Below are positions 1 through 8,211 of a DNA stretch of 64,000 nucleotides, piece by piece; the first letter of the stretch is position 1; every line of letters begins with the position of its first letter. The stretch lies in NCBI RefSeq assembly GCF_018100805.1, contig NZ_JAGJEA010000012.1, forward strand, positions 84,627 to 148,626. Direction: 5' to 3'. A program made the position numbers and the translations under genes. Source of the DNA: Aquimarina sp. MMG016 (GTDB lineage Bacteria; Bacteroidota; Bacteroidia; Flavobacteriales; Flavobacteriaceae). The notes beneath the pieces were generated by a model. It was given only the letters and a program-made list of their open reading frames with translations. It did not search any database and had not been told where the DNA came from.

Positions 1-49
1 TTACGCCTGATAAAGCTTCGGTCACTCCGCTAACCGTTTTACGAATCAT
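1..49 (-). CDS. CoA transferase subunit A, N-terminal fragment
   Basis: Only the first 16 codons lie in the window. They read MIRKTVSGVTEALSGV, which resembles the start of the alpha subunit of succinyl-CoA:3-ketoacid CoA transferases, where a glycine-rich segment normally follows. The start codon is the reverse complement of cat at 47-49. About 100 bp separate it from the upstream penicillin-binding protein gene on the same strand. The family call rests on a short stretch and on memory of the family, so it is tentative. Confidence 0.5.
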   Translation of the reverse strand, partial: MIRKTVSGVTEALSGV

Positions 50-147
50 AGTGTTCTAATTTTAGCAGCTTAAAAGTACTAAAAAAACGCAACTATATCG
101 TTTGAAATTTGGGAAGTTTTACAAATATTTAAGGAATAGATTTCTGA

Positions 148-2484
148 CTAAAAACTAAAATCCTCTTCCGGATTATCATCGTCTTTAATTGTCTTTTTGA
201 AATTATCACAATCGACTTCGATAGTTAGTTTTTCAGGTTTTACAAAATCCTCTTTGGACACCTTTAACGTTTTATCCGCATAACACTTTTGCATATATAA
301 TGCCCAAATTGGTAATGCCATGGTAGCACCCTGACCAAATTCTGTATTTTTAAAGTGAGTTGCACGATCATCTGCTCCTACCCAAACACCTGTACACAAG
401 TTTGGAACAATCCCCATAAACCAACCATCACTTTGATTCTGAGTAGTACCAGTTTTACCGGCAATCGGATTATCAAATCCATATGGATGGCCAGTTACTA
501 CATTTTTAATAGAATATCGATTAGATGGCCCTGTTCTCAGCCTAGTACCCGATCCTGATCTTGTTACCCCTTCCATAAGATTAATGGTAACATAAGCTGC
601 TTCTTTACTAATTACATCACGAGTCTCCGGAACAAATTGATACAACAACGCACCGTTTTTATCTTCGATACTAGTAATCATTACAGGCTTATTGTATATC
701 CCTTGATTCGCAAAAGTACTATACGCACCTACCATTTCTGATAATTTTAAATCTACTGATCCTAAAGCTATGGATGCTACTGCTAAAATATCGGATCCTA
801 CACCCGCTTTCTTTGCCAACCTTACTATTGGATCCGGACCAATTCGATCCATTAATCGAGCAGAAGTAGTATTAACAGACTGCGCCAACGCATCTTTAAG
901 ACTTATATATCCTGTATAATCCGCATCACTATTTTTTGGAGTCCAATCTTCATCAACTACCCCATGAGTTCCTATGGGAATTGTAATCTGTGATTTTGGT
1001 AATGTATCGCAAGGTGATAATTTTAACTGATCAATAGCTGTTGCATATACAAATGGTTTAAAGGTAGATCCAACTTGACGAGCCCCTTGATATACATGGT
1101 CATATTGAAAATGTTTATAATTTACACCTCCAACCCACGCTTTTACATGTCCAGTTTGAGGTTCCATAGACATTAACCCTGATCTTAGATATTTTTTATA
1201 ATATAAAATAGAGTCCCTAGGTGTCATTATCGTATCAATCTCACCTTTCCAAGAAAATACTTTCATTTCGGTTTTCTGATCAAAAGAAGCTACAATCTCC
1301 TCTTCACTTTTGCCTTGCTCTAACATTTTAGCTCTACGAGCAGAACTTCTGATAGCCCTTCTCATAATTCCCTCAACTTCAGGCTTAGTAAGACTTCTGA
1401 AAGGTGATGTTTTATTATTTTTTTCTTGTAAATCAAATTCCTTCTGAAGATTTGCCATATGCTCTTTTGTAGCCTCTTCAGCATATTTCTGCATTCTGGA
1501 ATCTATGGTAACATTAATACGTAGACCATCGCTATAAATATTATAATAATCTGTTTCTCCATCTTCGTTTACACCTTTTGGATTATTCTTTACCCATTTA
1601 CCCATCCAACTCCTTACAAATTCTCTGAAATATGTTGCTGTACCATCAGAATGTCCTTCTGGAGCATAATCCAGTTTTAAAGGTATTTGTTGCAAACTAT
1701 CTTTTGCTTGATCGGTAATATATCCATACTTAGCCATTTGACTTAAGACAGTGTTCCTTCTGTTTTGAACTCTTTCTGGTCTACGAATTGGATTAAAAAG
1801 AGATGAGTTCTTTAACATTCCCACTAACGTTGCTGCTTCTTCAATTTTCAGATCCTTTGGAGTATCTCTATTGAAGTAAATTCTCGAAGCTGAACTTATA
1901 CCAATAGCCTGATTCAAGAAATCATATTTATTGAGATACATCGTCATGATCTCATCCTTAGTATATTGTCTTTCTAAGCGTGTTGCTATGACCCATTCTT
2001 TTATTTTCTGAGTATATCTACGCCAGCTTTTCGATCTTTTCTTAGTAAAAAGCAATTTTGCCAGCTGTTGTGTAATAGTACTAGCTCCTCCTTTAGTTCC
2101 TAAGAAAGCAAATGCTCTAACGGTTCCTCTGGCATCAATCCCGGAGTGGTCGTAATAACGCGCATCTTCTGTAGCCACTAAGGCTTCAACCAGATGTTTT
2201 GAAAGATCTTCGTAATTTACAGGAGTTCTATTTTCTTTAAAAAAAGTACCTATTTGTTTCCCATCTGAAGAAATAATCTGTGTAGCCAAGTCATTCTGAG
2301 GATTTTCTAACTCCTCGAATGTGGGCATCTCTCCAAAAAATCCCCAGCTAGCAAATAAAAATAATAGGACAACTAATAATATACCACTACCGAAAAGGAT
2401 CCAAAACCCTTTAATGTATTTAAGGATATTTATTTCAGGTAACTTTGATGTTTTTTTCTTTGATTTGGGTGTTGCTTTTGCCAT
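148..2484 (-). CDS. Class A penicillin-binding protein (PBP1A type)
   Basis: Bifunctional peptidoglycan synthase of 778 aa, anchored in the inner membrane and acting in the periplasm. A lysine-rich N-terminus leads into one membrane helix at about residues 26-50. The GT51 glycosyltransferase domain follows, with the catalytic glutamate in the segment EDARYYDHSG (E106). The transpeptidase domain has all three penicillin-binding motifs: STFK with nucleophile S473, SVN at 536-538 and KTG at 677-679. Length is normal for the family and no key residue is missing. The start lies 5 bp downstream of the gldH stop, so the two are probably co-transcribed. The C-terminus is acidic, as often seen in flavobacterial homologues. 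Confidence 0.96.
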   Translation of the reverse strand: MAKATPKSKKKTSKLPEINILKYIKGFWILFGSGILLVVLLFLFASWGFFGEMPTFEELENPQNDLATQIISSDGKQIGTFFKENRTPVNYEDLSKHLVEALVATEDARYYDHSGIDARGTVRAFAFLGTKGGASTITQQLAKLLFTKKRSKSWRRYTQKIKEWVIATRLERQYTKDEIMTMYLNKYDFLNQAIGISSASRIYFNRDTPKDLKIEEAATLVGMLKNSSLFNPIRRPERVQNRRNTVLSQMAKYGYITDQAKDSLQQIPLKLDYAPEGHSDGTATYFREFVRSWMGKWVKNNPKGVNEDGETDYYNIYSDGLRINVTIDSRMQKYAEEATKEHMANLQKEFDLQEKNNKTSPFRSLTKPEVEGIMRRAIRSSARRAKMLEQGKSEEEIVASFDQKTEMKVFSWKGEIDTIMTPRDSILYYKKYLRSGLMSMEPQTGHVKAWVGGVNYKHFQYDHVYQGARQVGSTFKPFVYATAIDQLKLSPCDTLPKSQITIPIGTHGVVDEDWTPKNSDADYTGYISLKDALAQSVNTTSARLMDRIGPDPIVRLAKKAGVGSDILAVASIALGSVDLKLSEMVGAYSTFANQGIYNKPVMITSIEDKNGALLYQFVPETRDVISKEAAYVTINLMEGVTRSGSGTRLRTGPSNRYSIKNVVTGHPYGFDNPIAGKTGTTQNQSDGWFMGIVPNLCTGVWVGADDRATHFKNTEFGQGATMALPIWALYMQKCYADKTLKVSKEDFVKPEKLTIEVDCDNFKKTIKDDDNPEEDFSF

Positions 2485-2489
2485 TTTTT

Positions 2490-2981
2490 TTAAGGTTTTT
2501 GGGCAGATTCTATTCTAAAACCAACGTCTGTAATTCCTTCTAATGAATTTATTCCTAAAATTTCGCCATTTTTACGCATAGCATGCTGCAAAGTAATAAT
2601 ATATTCTCCATCTTCGGTAAAACTAACATTTTCTTTATACCATAACTTGTTTTCTTTAAGATCAGTAAATCCAGTTCCAAGCCAACTCCCATTGGGAGCA
2701 GCCATTTGATATTCTAGCGTATCTGTAACTACTTTTCCATTTGGAAATTTCATTTTACTAATCAAGAATAAGTTGCTGTATTTATAGGAGTTATCATTAC
2801 GTACGTTAATGAATAAATTATATGTTTTACTCGTGTCTAATTCAGGTAATGCAAAACTGATTTCTTCATCCTTTTCCCAAGATTCGGAAACTGTTTGATA
2901 TTCATCAAAAACCCGATTATCATCACAAGAAACAAGACCTAAGAAAGCAATTATAATAATAACCAGCTTAAGATTTGTCAT
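2490..2981 (-). CDS. gldH: Gliding motility lipoprotein GldH
   Basis: Lipoprotein of 163 aa. The start at 2981 is preferred because it opens directly with a lipoprotein signal, MTNLKL then a hydrophobic stretch ending LVSC (lipidated C19). The longer reading frame upstream is basic, lacks a signal peptide and lies inside ricT. The mature part (DDNRVFDEYQ, SWEKDEEISF, TLEYQMAAPNGSWLGTG) matches my memory of GldH, a protein needed for flavobacterial gliding and linked to the type IX secretion machinery. The gene overlaps the end of ricT by 14 bp and precedes the PBP gene by 5 bp. The ricT-gldH-PBP order is common in Flavobacteriaceae. Confidence 0.9.
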   Translation of the reverse strand: MTNLKLVIIIIAFLGLVSCDDNRVFDEYQTVSESWEKDEEISFALPELDTSKTYNLFINVRNDNSYKYSNLFLISKMKFPNGKVVTDTLEYQMAAPNGSWLGTGFTDLKENKLWYKENVSFTEDGEYIITLQHAMRKNGEILGINSLEGITDVGFRIESAQKP

Positions 2982-4263
2982 TATTGTTTCTCCGTTGTTG
3001 TGGTTTGCGCCTTTTATTTCGTTGATTTTTTGATTTATTTGAGTTCTTGTTTTCAGTGTTTCCACCTTTTGATTTATTTGCTGTAGCAGTAACCTTTTGT
3101 TTTTGAGGAGCAGGTTTACCCGTGGTATTCTTTTTCTTATTACGGTTTCTTCTTCTCTTGTTACTACGTTTCGGTTTATCAAATCTAGTTAAACTATCTT
3201 GTCCTACAACGTTCTCAAAATTGGTTTTAGTATCCTCGATAAGGTCAGAAGCATACTCCTCTAGACTTGCTACCTTTTCATTATTATTGTTTGCTACAAT
3301 GATCTCATTAGCATCTTCTGTAGAAATTTTATGCCAATGCATCCACTCCCCTTCATATGCATACCATAAGAATCCCTTAAAAATATCAATCTTTTGACAT
3401 ACTGCTGTACCTTTTTCGGTTTGAAGTTTGGTTTCCGTTTTCGGAAAATCCTTCAATGCATCAATATAAGCGTCCAATTCATAATTTAAACAGCACTTTA
3501 ACTTACCACACTGACCAGCAAGTTTTTGAGGATTCAATGACAATTGTTGATACCTTGCGGCACTTGTATTTACGGATCTAAAATCTGTTAACCAAGTAGA
3601 ACAACACAACTCACGCCCACAAGACCCTATACCTCCCAGCCTTGCAGCTTCCTGGCGGAAACCTACCTGGCGCATCTCTATTCTTGTACTGAATTCATGA
3701 GCAAATTCTTTAATCAATTGCCTAAAATCCACCCGCTCTTCGGCAGTATAATAGAAAGTGCATTTAGATCCATCTCCCTGAAACTCAATATCAGAGATTT
3801 TCATCTGTAATTGCAATCTAATTGCAATTTCTCTGGAGCGAACTTTTATAGTTTCTTCACGATCTCGGGCTTTCTGCCAGATATCGATATCTTTTTGAGA
3901 AGCTTTTCTGTATATCTTTTTAACATCCTCGCCATCAACCTCTACTTTTTTCTTCTTCATCTGGATTCTCACCAACTCACCGGTTAGCGTAACGATACCT
4001 ACATCATGACCCGGAGAAGCCTCTGTAGCAACAATGTCTCCGATACTTAAAGATAGATTTTCTGTATTCTTGAAGAAAGCTTTTCGGCCGTTTTTGAATC
4101 TTACCTCGACACAATGAAATGGAGCCACACCACTAGGAAGTGACATATTTGACAACCAATCAAAAACTGTTAATTTATTACAACCATCGGTACCACATGT
4201 ACCATTATTCTTACATCCTTTAGGTTGTCCGTCTTTACCGGAAGAACAACTACTGCACCCCAT
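2968..4263 (-). CDS. ricT: PSP1-domain protein, RicT/YaaT family
   Basis: Cytosolic protein of 431 aa with the PSP1 C-terminal domain in its middle third. In Bacillus the RicT/YaaT protein belongs to the RicAFT complex that binds iron-sulfur clusters and stimulates RNase Y; the role in Bacteroidota is not established. The N-terminus is cysteine-rich (MGCSSCSSGKDG, CGTDGCN), and the PSP1 core carries the paired motifs CGRELCCSTW and CGKLKCCLNY, typical of the family. The last 80 residues are a low-complexity Lys/Arg/Asn/Gln tail, as in other flavobacterial copies. It is the first gene of the apparent ricT-gldH-PBP operon. Confidence 0.9.
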   Translation of the reverse strand: MGCSSCSSGKDGQPKGCKNNGTCGTDGCNKLTVFDWLSNMSLPSGVAPFHCVEVRFKNGRKAFFKNTENLSLSIGDIVATEASPGHDVGIVTLTGELVRIQMKKKKVEVDGEDVKKIYRKASQKDIDIWQKARDREETIKVRSREIAIRLQLQMKISDIEFQGDGSKCTFYYTAEERVDFRQLIKEFAHEFSTRIEMRQVGFRQEAARLGGIGSCGRELCCSTWLTDFRSVNTSAARYQQLSLNPQKLAGQCGKLKCCLNYELDAYIDALKDFPKTETKLQTEKGTAVCQKIDIFKGFLWYAYEGEWMHWHKISTEDANEIIVANNNNEKVASLEEYASDLIEDTKTNFENVVGQDSLTRFDKPKRSNKRRRNRNKKKNTTGKPAPQKQKVTATANKSKGGNTENKNSNKSKNQRNKRRKPQQRRNNNDKS

Positions 4264-4412
4264 ATGTCCTTATATATTGAAATTTGCCTGTAATAAAAAT
4301 CACAGCAAATATGGTTCTTACTCAAGTCAGAAATCTATTATGTTTCTAACATCTTAATTGCTAAAGATACTATGAAAAAACGTATTTGCCATAGCATCTA
4401 AAATATTTTATA

Positions 4413-5444
4413 TTAGTTCTTGTATTTCAAGGCTTCAGAGCGGCCTTTTTTGAATATTTTATTACTATTTCCTTTTCCTCTTCGCAAAGCCTTTTGTTCT
4501 TCAAATGGTAGTCTGTTAATTTCCATACATGCTGTAGAACAACAATTCTCCATTTGAGCAGCACACTCCTCGCACTGAATAAATAAAAGATGACAAGCTT
4601 CATTCTCACAATTTACGTGGGTATCGCAGGGTTTTCCACATTGATGACAGTTCGCAATTACATCATCACTAATTCGTTCTGATCTTCTATGATCAAAGAC
4701 AAAGTTTTTACCCAGAAATTTGTTATCCAACCCTTGTGCTTCTACTTGTCTTGCGTATTCTATAATACCTCCCTCGAGTTGAAATACATTTTTAAACCCT
4801 TTATGCTTATAATACGCACTTGCTTTTTCACAACGAATTCCTCCTGTGCAATACATCACAAGTTTCTTATCTTCCTTATGATCTTTCAGATCTTCTTCTA
4901 TGATATCCAAGGAGTCTCTAAACGTGTCTACATCAGGTGTTACAGCATTTTTAAAATGACCTATCTCACTTTCATAGTGATTACGCATATCCACCAAAAC
5001 TGTATCCGGATCTTCTATCAACTCATTAAACTTAGAAGCATCTACATGCACCCCTTTATTTGTAACATCAAAGGTGTTATCATCTAATCCATCAGCCACA
5101 ATTTTGTGGCGAACCTTTACTTTTAGTTTTAGAAAAGATTTTGTGTCTTGTTCTCTAGCGATATTCAGACGTACATTTTCCAGAAATGAAATACTATCCA
5201 AATGTTTTTTGAAAGCCATGAAATTAGGCGCTGGAACAGATAATTGACCATTAATTCCTTCTTTAGCTACATAAATACGACCAAGAACATCAAGTTCGTT
5301 CCAATGAATAAAAAGGTGGTTTCTAAAAAGTTCAGGATTACCGATATGTGCATATTGATAGAAAGATAGCGTGAGCCTTTCGGTACCGGCCTCGTCAATA
5401 AGAGCCGCTCTTTCCTTTGCACTTAATTTATTGTACAGTTGCAT
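4413..5444 (-). CDS. trhO: tRNA uridine(34) hydroxylase, rhodanese-type
   Basis: Rhodanese-family protein of 343 aa (YceA/TrhO). In enterobacteria TrhO carries out oxygen-dependent hydroxylation of uridine 34 in some tRNAs, a step to 5-methoxyuridine or cmo5U. An N-terminal acylphosphatase-like region (about 25-120) precedes the rhodanese domain (about 130-235). The active-site loop reads CTGGIRC, with catalytic C199 and the conserved second C205. A Cys-rich C-terminal segment (CHQCGKPCDTHVNCEN, CEECAAQMENCC) probably binds zinc, and a basic tail follows. It has its own promoter at 5487-5516 and is separated from ricT by 149 bp, so it looks monocistronic. Confidence 0.92.
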   Translation of the reverse strand: MQLYNKLSAKERAALIDEAGTERLTLSFYQYAHIGNPELFRNHLFIHWNELDVLGRIYVAKEGINGQLSVPAPNFMAFKKHLDSISFLENVRLNIAREQDTKSFLKLKVKVRHKIVADGLDDNTFDVTNKGVHVDASKFNELIEDPDTVLVDMRNHYESEIGHFKNAVTPDVDTFRDSLDIIEEDLKDHKEDKKLVMYCTGGIRCEKASAYYKHKGFKNVFQLEGGIIEYARQVEAQGLDNKFLGKNFVFDHRRSERISDDVIANCHQCGKPCDTHVNCENEACHLLFIQCEECAAQMENCCSTACMEINRLPFEEQKALRRGKGNSNKIFKKGRSEALKYKN

Positions 5445-5486
5445 GCTATACTAATTTTTTAAGTTAAAAAGAATTCAATTTTTTTG

Positions 5487-5516
5487 CAAAAATACAAATC
5501 GTCGTTTGATATGCAA
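5487..5516 (-). promoter_or_regulatory. Promoter of trhO
   Basis: Read on the minus strand this is TTG (5516-5514), a 19-nt spacer, then TATTTTTG (5494-5487). It fits the Bacteroidota sigma-A consensus TTG-N19-TAnnTTTG exactly. The expected start of transcription lies about 35-40 nt before the trhO ATG at 5444. Confidence 0.75.
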
Positions 5517-5547
5517 GAATAAGCAGTGTTTTTGAGGTTTCCTACCA

Positions 5548-5584
5548 ATAAAAAATGCCTTGAAACCACTTCAAGGCATTTTTT
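5548..5584. terminator. Bidirectional terminator hairpin
   Basis: Perfect 11-bp stem, AATGCCTTGAA (5554-5564) with TTCAAGGCATT (5570-5580) and a 5-nt loop. It is flanked by an A run on the left and a T run on the right, so it can work in either direction. No annotated gene ends here, which implies a transcript from the noncoding stretch between trhO and recA. Confidence 0.75.
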
Positions 5585-5823
5585 GGACTAATTCGTTATT
5601 TATTAATTTATCTAAAAAATATAAATAACGAAGCTAGCCACCCTCGACAATACAATTACTAATTGTAACTGTACAACCATTTAGGTTATTTCTTATCACT
5701 CTTTTAAGAAATTTCATCGTACATCTTCCTCTACATTAGTTCATGTTTGCTTTTAATGGTTAGATGCAAGACTTTAAATAAGGTTGCGTCACAGCAACAA
5801 AATTTTTAATCTTAACAAAACTA
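5585..5823 (-). ncRNA. Candidate structured RNA / 27-aa mini-gene before recA
   Basis: A 590-bp gap separates trhO from recA. Read leftward it holds a TAGTTTTG -10-like box (5823-5816), a 27-codon frame from ATG at 5717 to TAG at 5634 (MKFLKRVIRNNLNGCTVTIS, then NCIVEGG), a 17-bp palindrome TACAATTA-C-TAATTGTA (5651-5667) and a 12-bp perfect stem TTCGTTATTTAT / ATAAATAACGAA (5592-5603 with 5621-5632). The terminator at 5548-5584 follows. No TTG box is found at the right distance from the -10 box. I cannot tell a small RNA from a translated micropeptide, and I do not recognise the sequence. Confidence 0.4.
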
Positions 5824-6034
5824 ACCCTTATTAAATTGTTCTAAACACCTAGTATATATAGCTAAGATCAAACTCTGAATTGTGAAATCACTTTGATTTA
5901 TTAATCTAAATTCTAGGCCAATTATATAAGTTTTTTTGTTGATAACCATTTTAAAATCCAAATGGTAACTACAAAAAGAAATAGTATTTTAGCAGACATT
6001 TACATAATAATTTCAATCAGATATTTGAGCAAAA

Positions 6035-7042
6035 ATGGGTACGGAAAAAGATGCAAAGCTAAAAGCGTTAAAACTAACTTTAGATAAACTAGATAAAGCA
6101 TACGGTAAAGGAACTGTAATGAAAATGGGCGATAGCGCCGTTCAGGAAGTTGATGTGATTCCTACCGGTTCTTTAGGTCTGGATTTGGCACTTGGTGTTG
6201 GAGGATATCCCAGAGGTCGAGTTGTGGAAATATATGGGCCAGAATCTTCTGGTAAAACTACTTTAACACTTCACGCTATTGCCGAAGCTCAAAAAGCTGG
6301 AGGTATTGCAGCTTTTATTGATGCAGAACACGCTTTTGATCGTTTTTATGCAGAAAAATTAGGAGTTGATATTGACAATCTAATCATTTCTCAACCTGAT
6401 CATGGAGAACAGGCTTTAGAAATTGCAGATAACTTAATTCGTTCAGGGGCTATTGATATTATTGTAATAGATTCTGTAGCTGCCTTGACTCCAAAAAGTG
6501 AGATCGAAGGTGAGATGGGAGATTCTAAAATGGGGCTTCACGCAAGGTTGATGTCTCAGGCACTACGAAAACTAACAAGCTCTATCAGCAAAACTAATTG
6601 TACAGTAATCTTTATCAACCAGCTTCGTGAAAAAATAGGCGTTATGTTTGGTAATCCAGAAACTACGACCGGTGGTAATGCTTTAAAATTTTATGCTTCC
6701 GTACGTTTAGATATTCGTCGTTCTGCACAAATTAAAGATAGTAATAGTGAAGTAATGGGTAATAAAACCCGGGTAAAGGTTGTGAAAAACAAAGTAGCTC
6801 CTCCTTTCAGAATGGCAGAATTCGATATTATGTATGGAGAAGGAGTATCAAAAACCGGAGAGATTATTGACGTAGGTGTAAATTATGAAATCGTCAAAAA
6901 GAGTGGATCTTGGTTTAGCTATCAGGATACTAAACTTGGTCAGGGACGTGATGCAGTAAAATCTTTACTTAATGACAATCCGGAACTAATGGAAGAACTG
7001 GAAGAAAAAATCAAAGAAGCTATAAAAATTATAAAAGAATAA
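6035..7042 (+). CDS. recA: Recombinase RecA
   Basis: Complete RecA of 335 aa. It forms ATP-dependent filaments on single-stranded DNA, catalyses strand exchange and triggers LexA-type autocleavage where present. The Walker A motif GPESSGKTT is at residues 68-76. The segments FIDAEHAFD and [10 protein letters not shown] (Walker B), the loop-2 region [17 protein letters not shown] and the [15 protein letters not shown] signature are all intact. The C-terminus is acidic. It is monocistronic, ending at the hairpin terminator at 7066-7100. I see no convincing LexA-type palindrome in front of it. Confidence 0.99.
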   Translation: MGTEKDAKLKALKLTLDKLDKAYGKGTVMKMGDSAVQEVDVIPTGSLGLDLALGVGGYPRGRVVEIYGPESSGKTTLTLHAIAEAQKAGGIAAFIDAEHAFDRFYAEKLGVDIDNLIISQPDHGEQALEIADNLIRSGAIDIIVIDSVAALTPKSEIEGEMGDSKMGLHARLMSQALRKLTSSISKTNCTVIFINQLREKIGVMFGNPETTTGGNALKFYASVRLDIRRSAQIKDSNSEVMGNKTRVKVVKNKVAPPFRMAEFDIMYGEGVSKTGEIIDVGVNYEIVKKSGSWFSYQDTKLGQGRDAVKSLLNDNPELMEELEEKIKEAIKIIKE

Positions 7043-7065
7043 GCTTATTCTGATATAAAAACTAA

Positions 7066-7100
7066 AAATCCCGATGCTATCAAGTATCGGGATTTTTTAT
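7066..7100 (+). terminator. recA terminator
   Basis: Perfect 10-bp stem AAATCCCGAT (7066-7075) with ATCGGGATTT (7086-7095), followed by a T run. It begins 23 bp after the recA stop codon. Confidence 0.85.
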
Positions 7101-7208
7101 ACCTTTTACCTGGATAATATAAATTTAAGACCCATGATACGCAACCATATTTTGATATGGTCATCTATTCTATAGTATTAGGCATATAATACCCTAAAGT
7201 TATATCTA

Positions 7209-7631
7209 ATGAATAAAATCAAAATAATATTAGCCCTATTGATAACAATTTGTTTTTCAGGGTGTTCTCTCGATGATGATAGTGATATCAACTTCACTTA
7301 TCAATTAGTTCCCGTAGAATCTGTGGATATTCCGGATCAATTTACCAGAGGAGAAACTGTAAAAATTACTACTTCTTATTTCAGACCTTCAACTTGTCAT
7401 TCCTTTTCAGGATATGAATATGACAGACTAGGTAACGAACGTACTGTAGCCGTAGTCAATGTAGTTGTGGAGACTGGTTCTTGTGAAGACCTTGGGCAAA
7501 CAGAACTTGTAGAAGCATCACTTAACTTTTTTGTAGGATCAGAAGATTCTTATGTTTTTAGGTTTTGGCAAGGAAGAAATGATCAGGGAGAAAATCAATT
7601 TTTAACCATTGAAGTTCCTGTAGTACAGTAG
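7209..7631 (+). CDS. Putative lipoprotein, function unknown
   Basis: Small lipoprotein of 140 aa. The signal peptide MNKIKIILALLITICFSGC ends at lipidated C19, and acidic residues follow (SLDDDSD). In Bacteroidota an acidic run after the cysteine often goes with surface export. The mature part has two further cysteines (STCHSF, GSCEDL) that could form a disulfide and is rich in predicted beta strands. The gene stands alone, 34 bp before an ECF sigma gene on the same strand. I do not recognise a named domain. Confidence 0.75.
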   Translation: MNKIKIILALLITICFSGCSLDDDSDINFTYQLVPVESVDIPDQFTRGETVKITTSYFRPSTCHSFSGYEYDRLGNERTVAVVNVVVETGSCEDLGQTELVEASLNFFVGSEDSYVFRFWQGRNDQGENQFLTIEVPVVQ

Positions 7632-7665
7632 TTATTAATCACACGAATCAAAATAAAAGCTATAG

Positions 7666-8211
7666 GTGAGTTTAGACCAACTCATAAAAAAATGTAAACG
7701 CCAAGATCCTAAGGCGCAAGAACAGTTGTATAGATTATTTAGTAGTAAATTGTTCTCAATTTGCCTGAAATATTCTAATGACTACTCTAGTGCAGAAGAT
7801 ACATTGCAAGATGCTTTTATAACGATTTTTGACAAAGTTGAACAATTCAAGAGTCAGGGATCTTTTGAGGGTTGGATGAAACGTATTACCATAAATACAG
7901 CGCTTCAGAAATATCGCAAACAAAAAGTTTTTGAGATTATTAATGAAGAACAAATTGAAGAAGTAGATGTAGAAATTGATGAAGACGATATTTCATTAGA
8001 TTATCTATTGAAAATCATTCAACAATTACCGGATCGATATCGATTAGTGTTTAATTTATATGTGTTAGATGGCTACTCGCATAAAGAAATAGCAGAAATG
8101 TTAGATATTTCTATTGGGACCTCTAAATCTAACCTGGCCCGGGCTCGAAATATCTTAAAAGAAAAAATTGAAAGTAATCGCGAACCATGTGTTCAATCAA
8201 TTAAAGGATGA
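7666..8211 (+). CDS. ECF-type RNA polymerase sigma factor
   Basis: Sigma-70 family protein of 181 aa with only regions 2 and 4. Region 2 spans about residues 20-90 (SAEDTLQDAFITIFDKVEQF, then SFEGWMKRITINTA). An acidic linker of about 25 residues follows. Region 4 shows the helix-turn-helix DGYSHKEIAEMLDISIGTSK. The start is GTG. The stop overlaps the start of the next gene by 4 bp, so the two are translationally coupled; the partner has a membrane segment and a beta-barrel and may transmit the envelope signal. Confidence 0.9.
   Translation: MSLDQLIKKCKRQDPKAQEQLYRLFSSKLFSICLKYSNDYSSAEDTLQDAFITIFDKVEQFKSQGSFEGWMKRITINTALQKYRKQKVFEIINEEQIEEVDVEIDEDDISLDYLLKIIQQLPDRYRLVFNLYVLDGYSHKEIAEMLDISIGTSKSNLARARNILKEKIESNREPCVQSIKG

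Noticed and set aside
2982..3182. N-terminal extension of GldH to 3182
   Set aside because: The extension lies wholly in ricT, is basic and lacks a signal; the inner Met at 2981 gives a proper lipoprotein signal.
7756..7953. Minus-strand frame opposite the first ECF sigma gene
   Set aside because: It is a shadow frame of a clear sigma factor gene.
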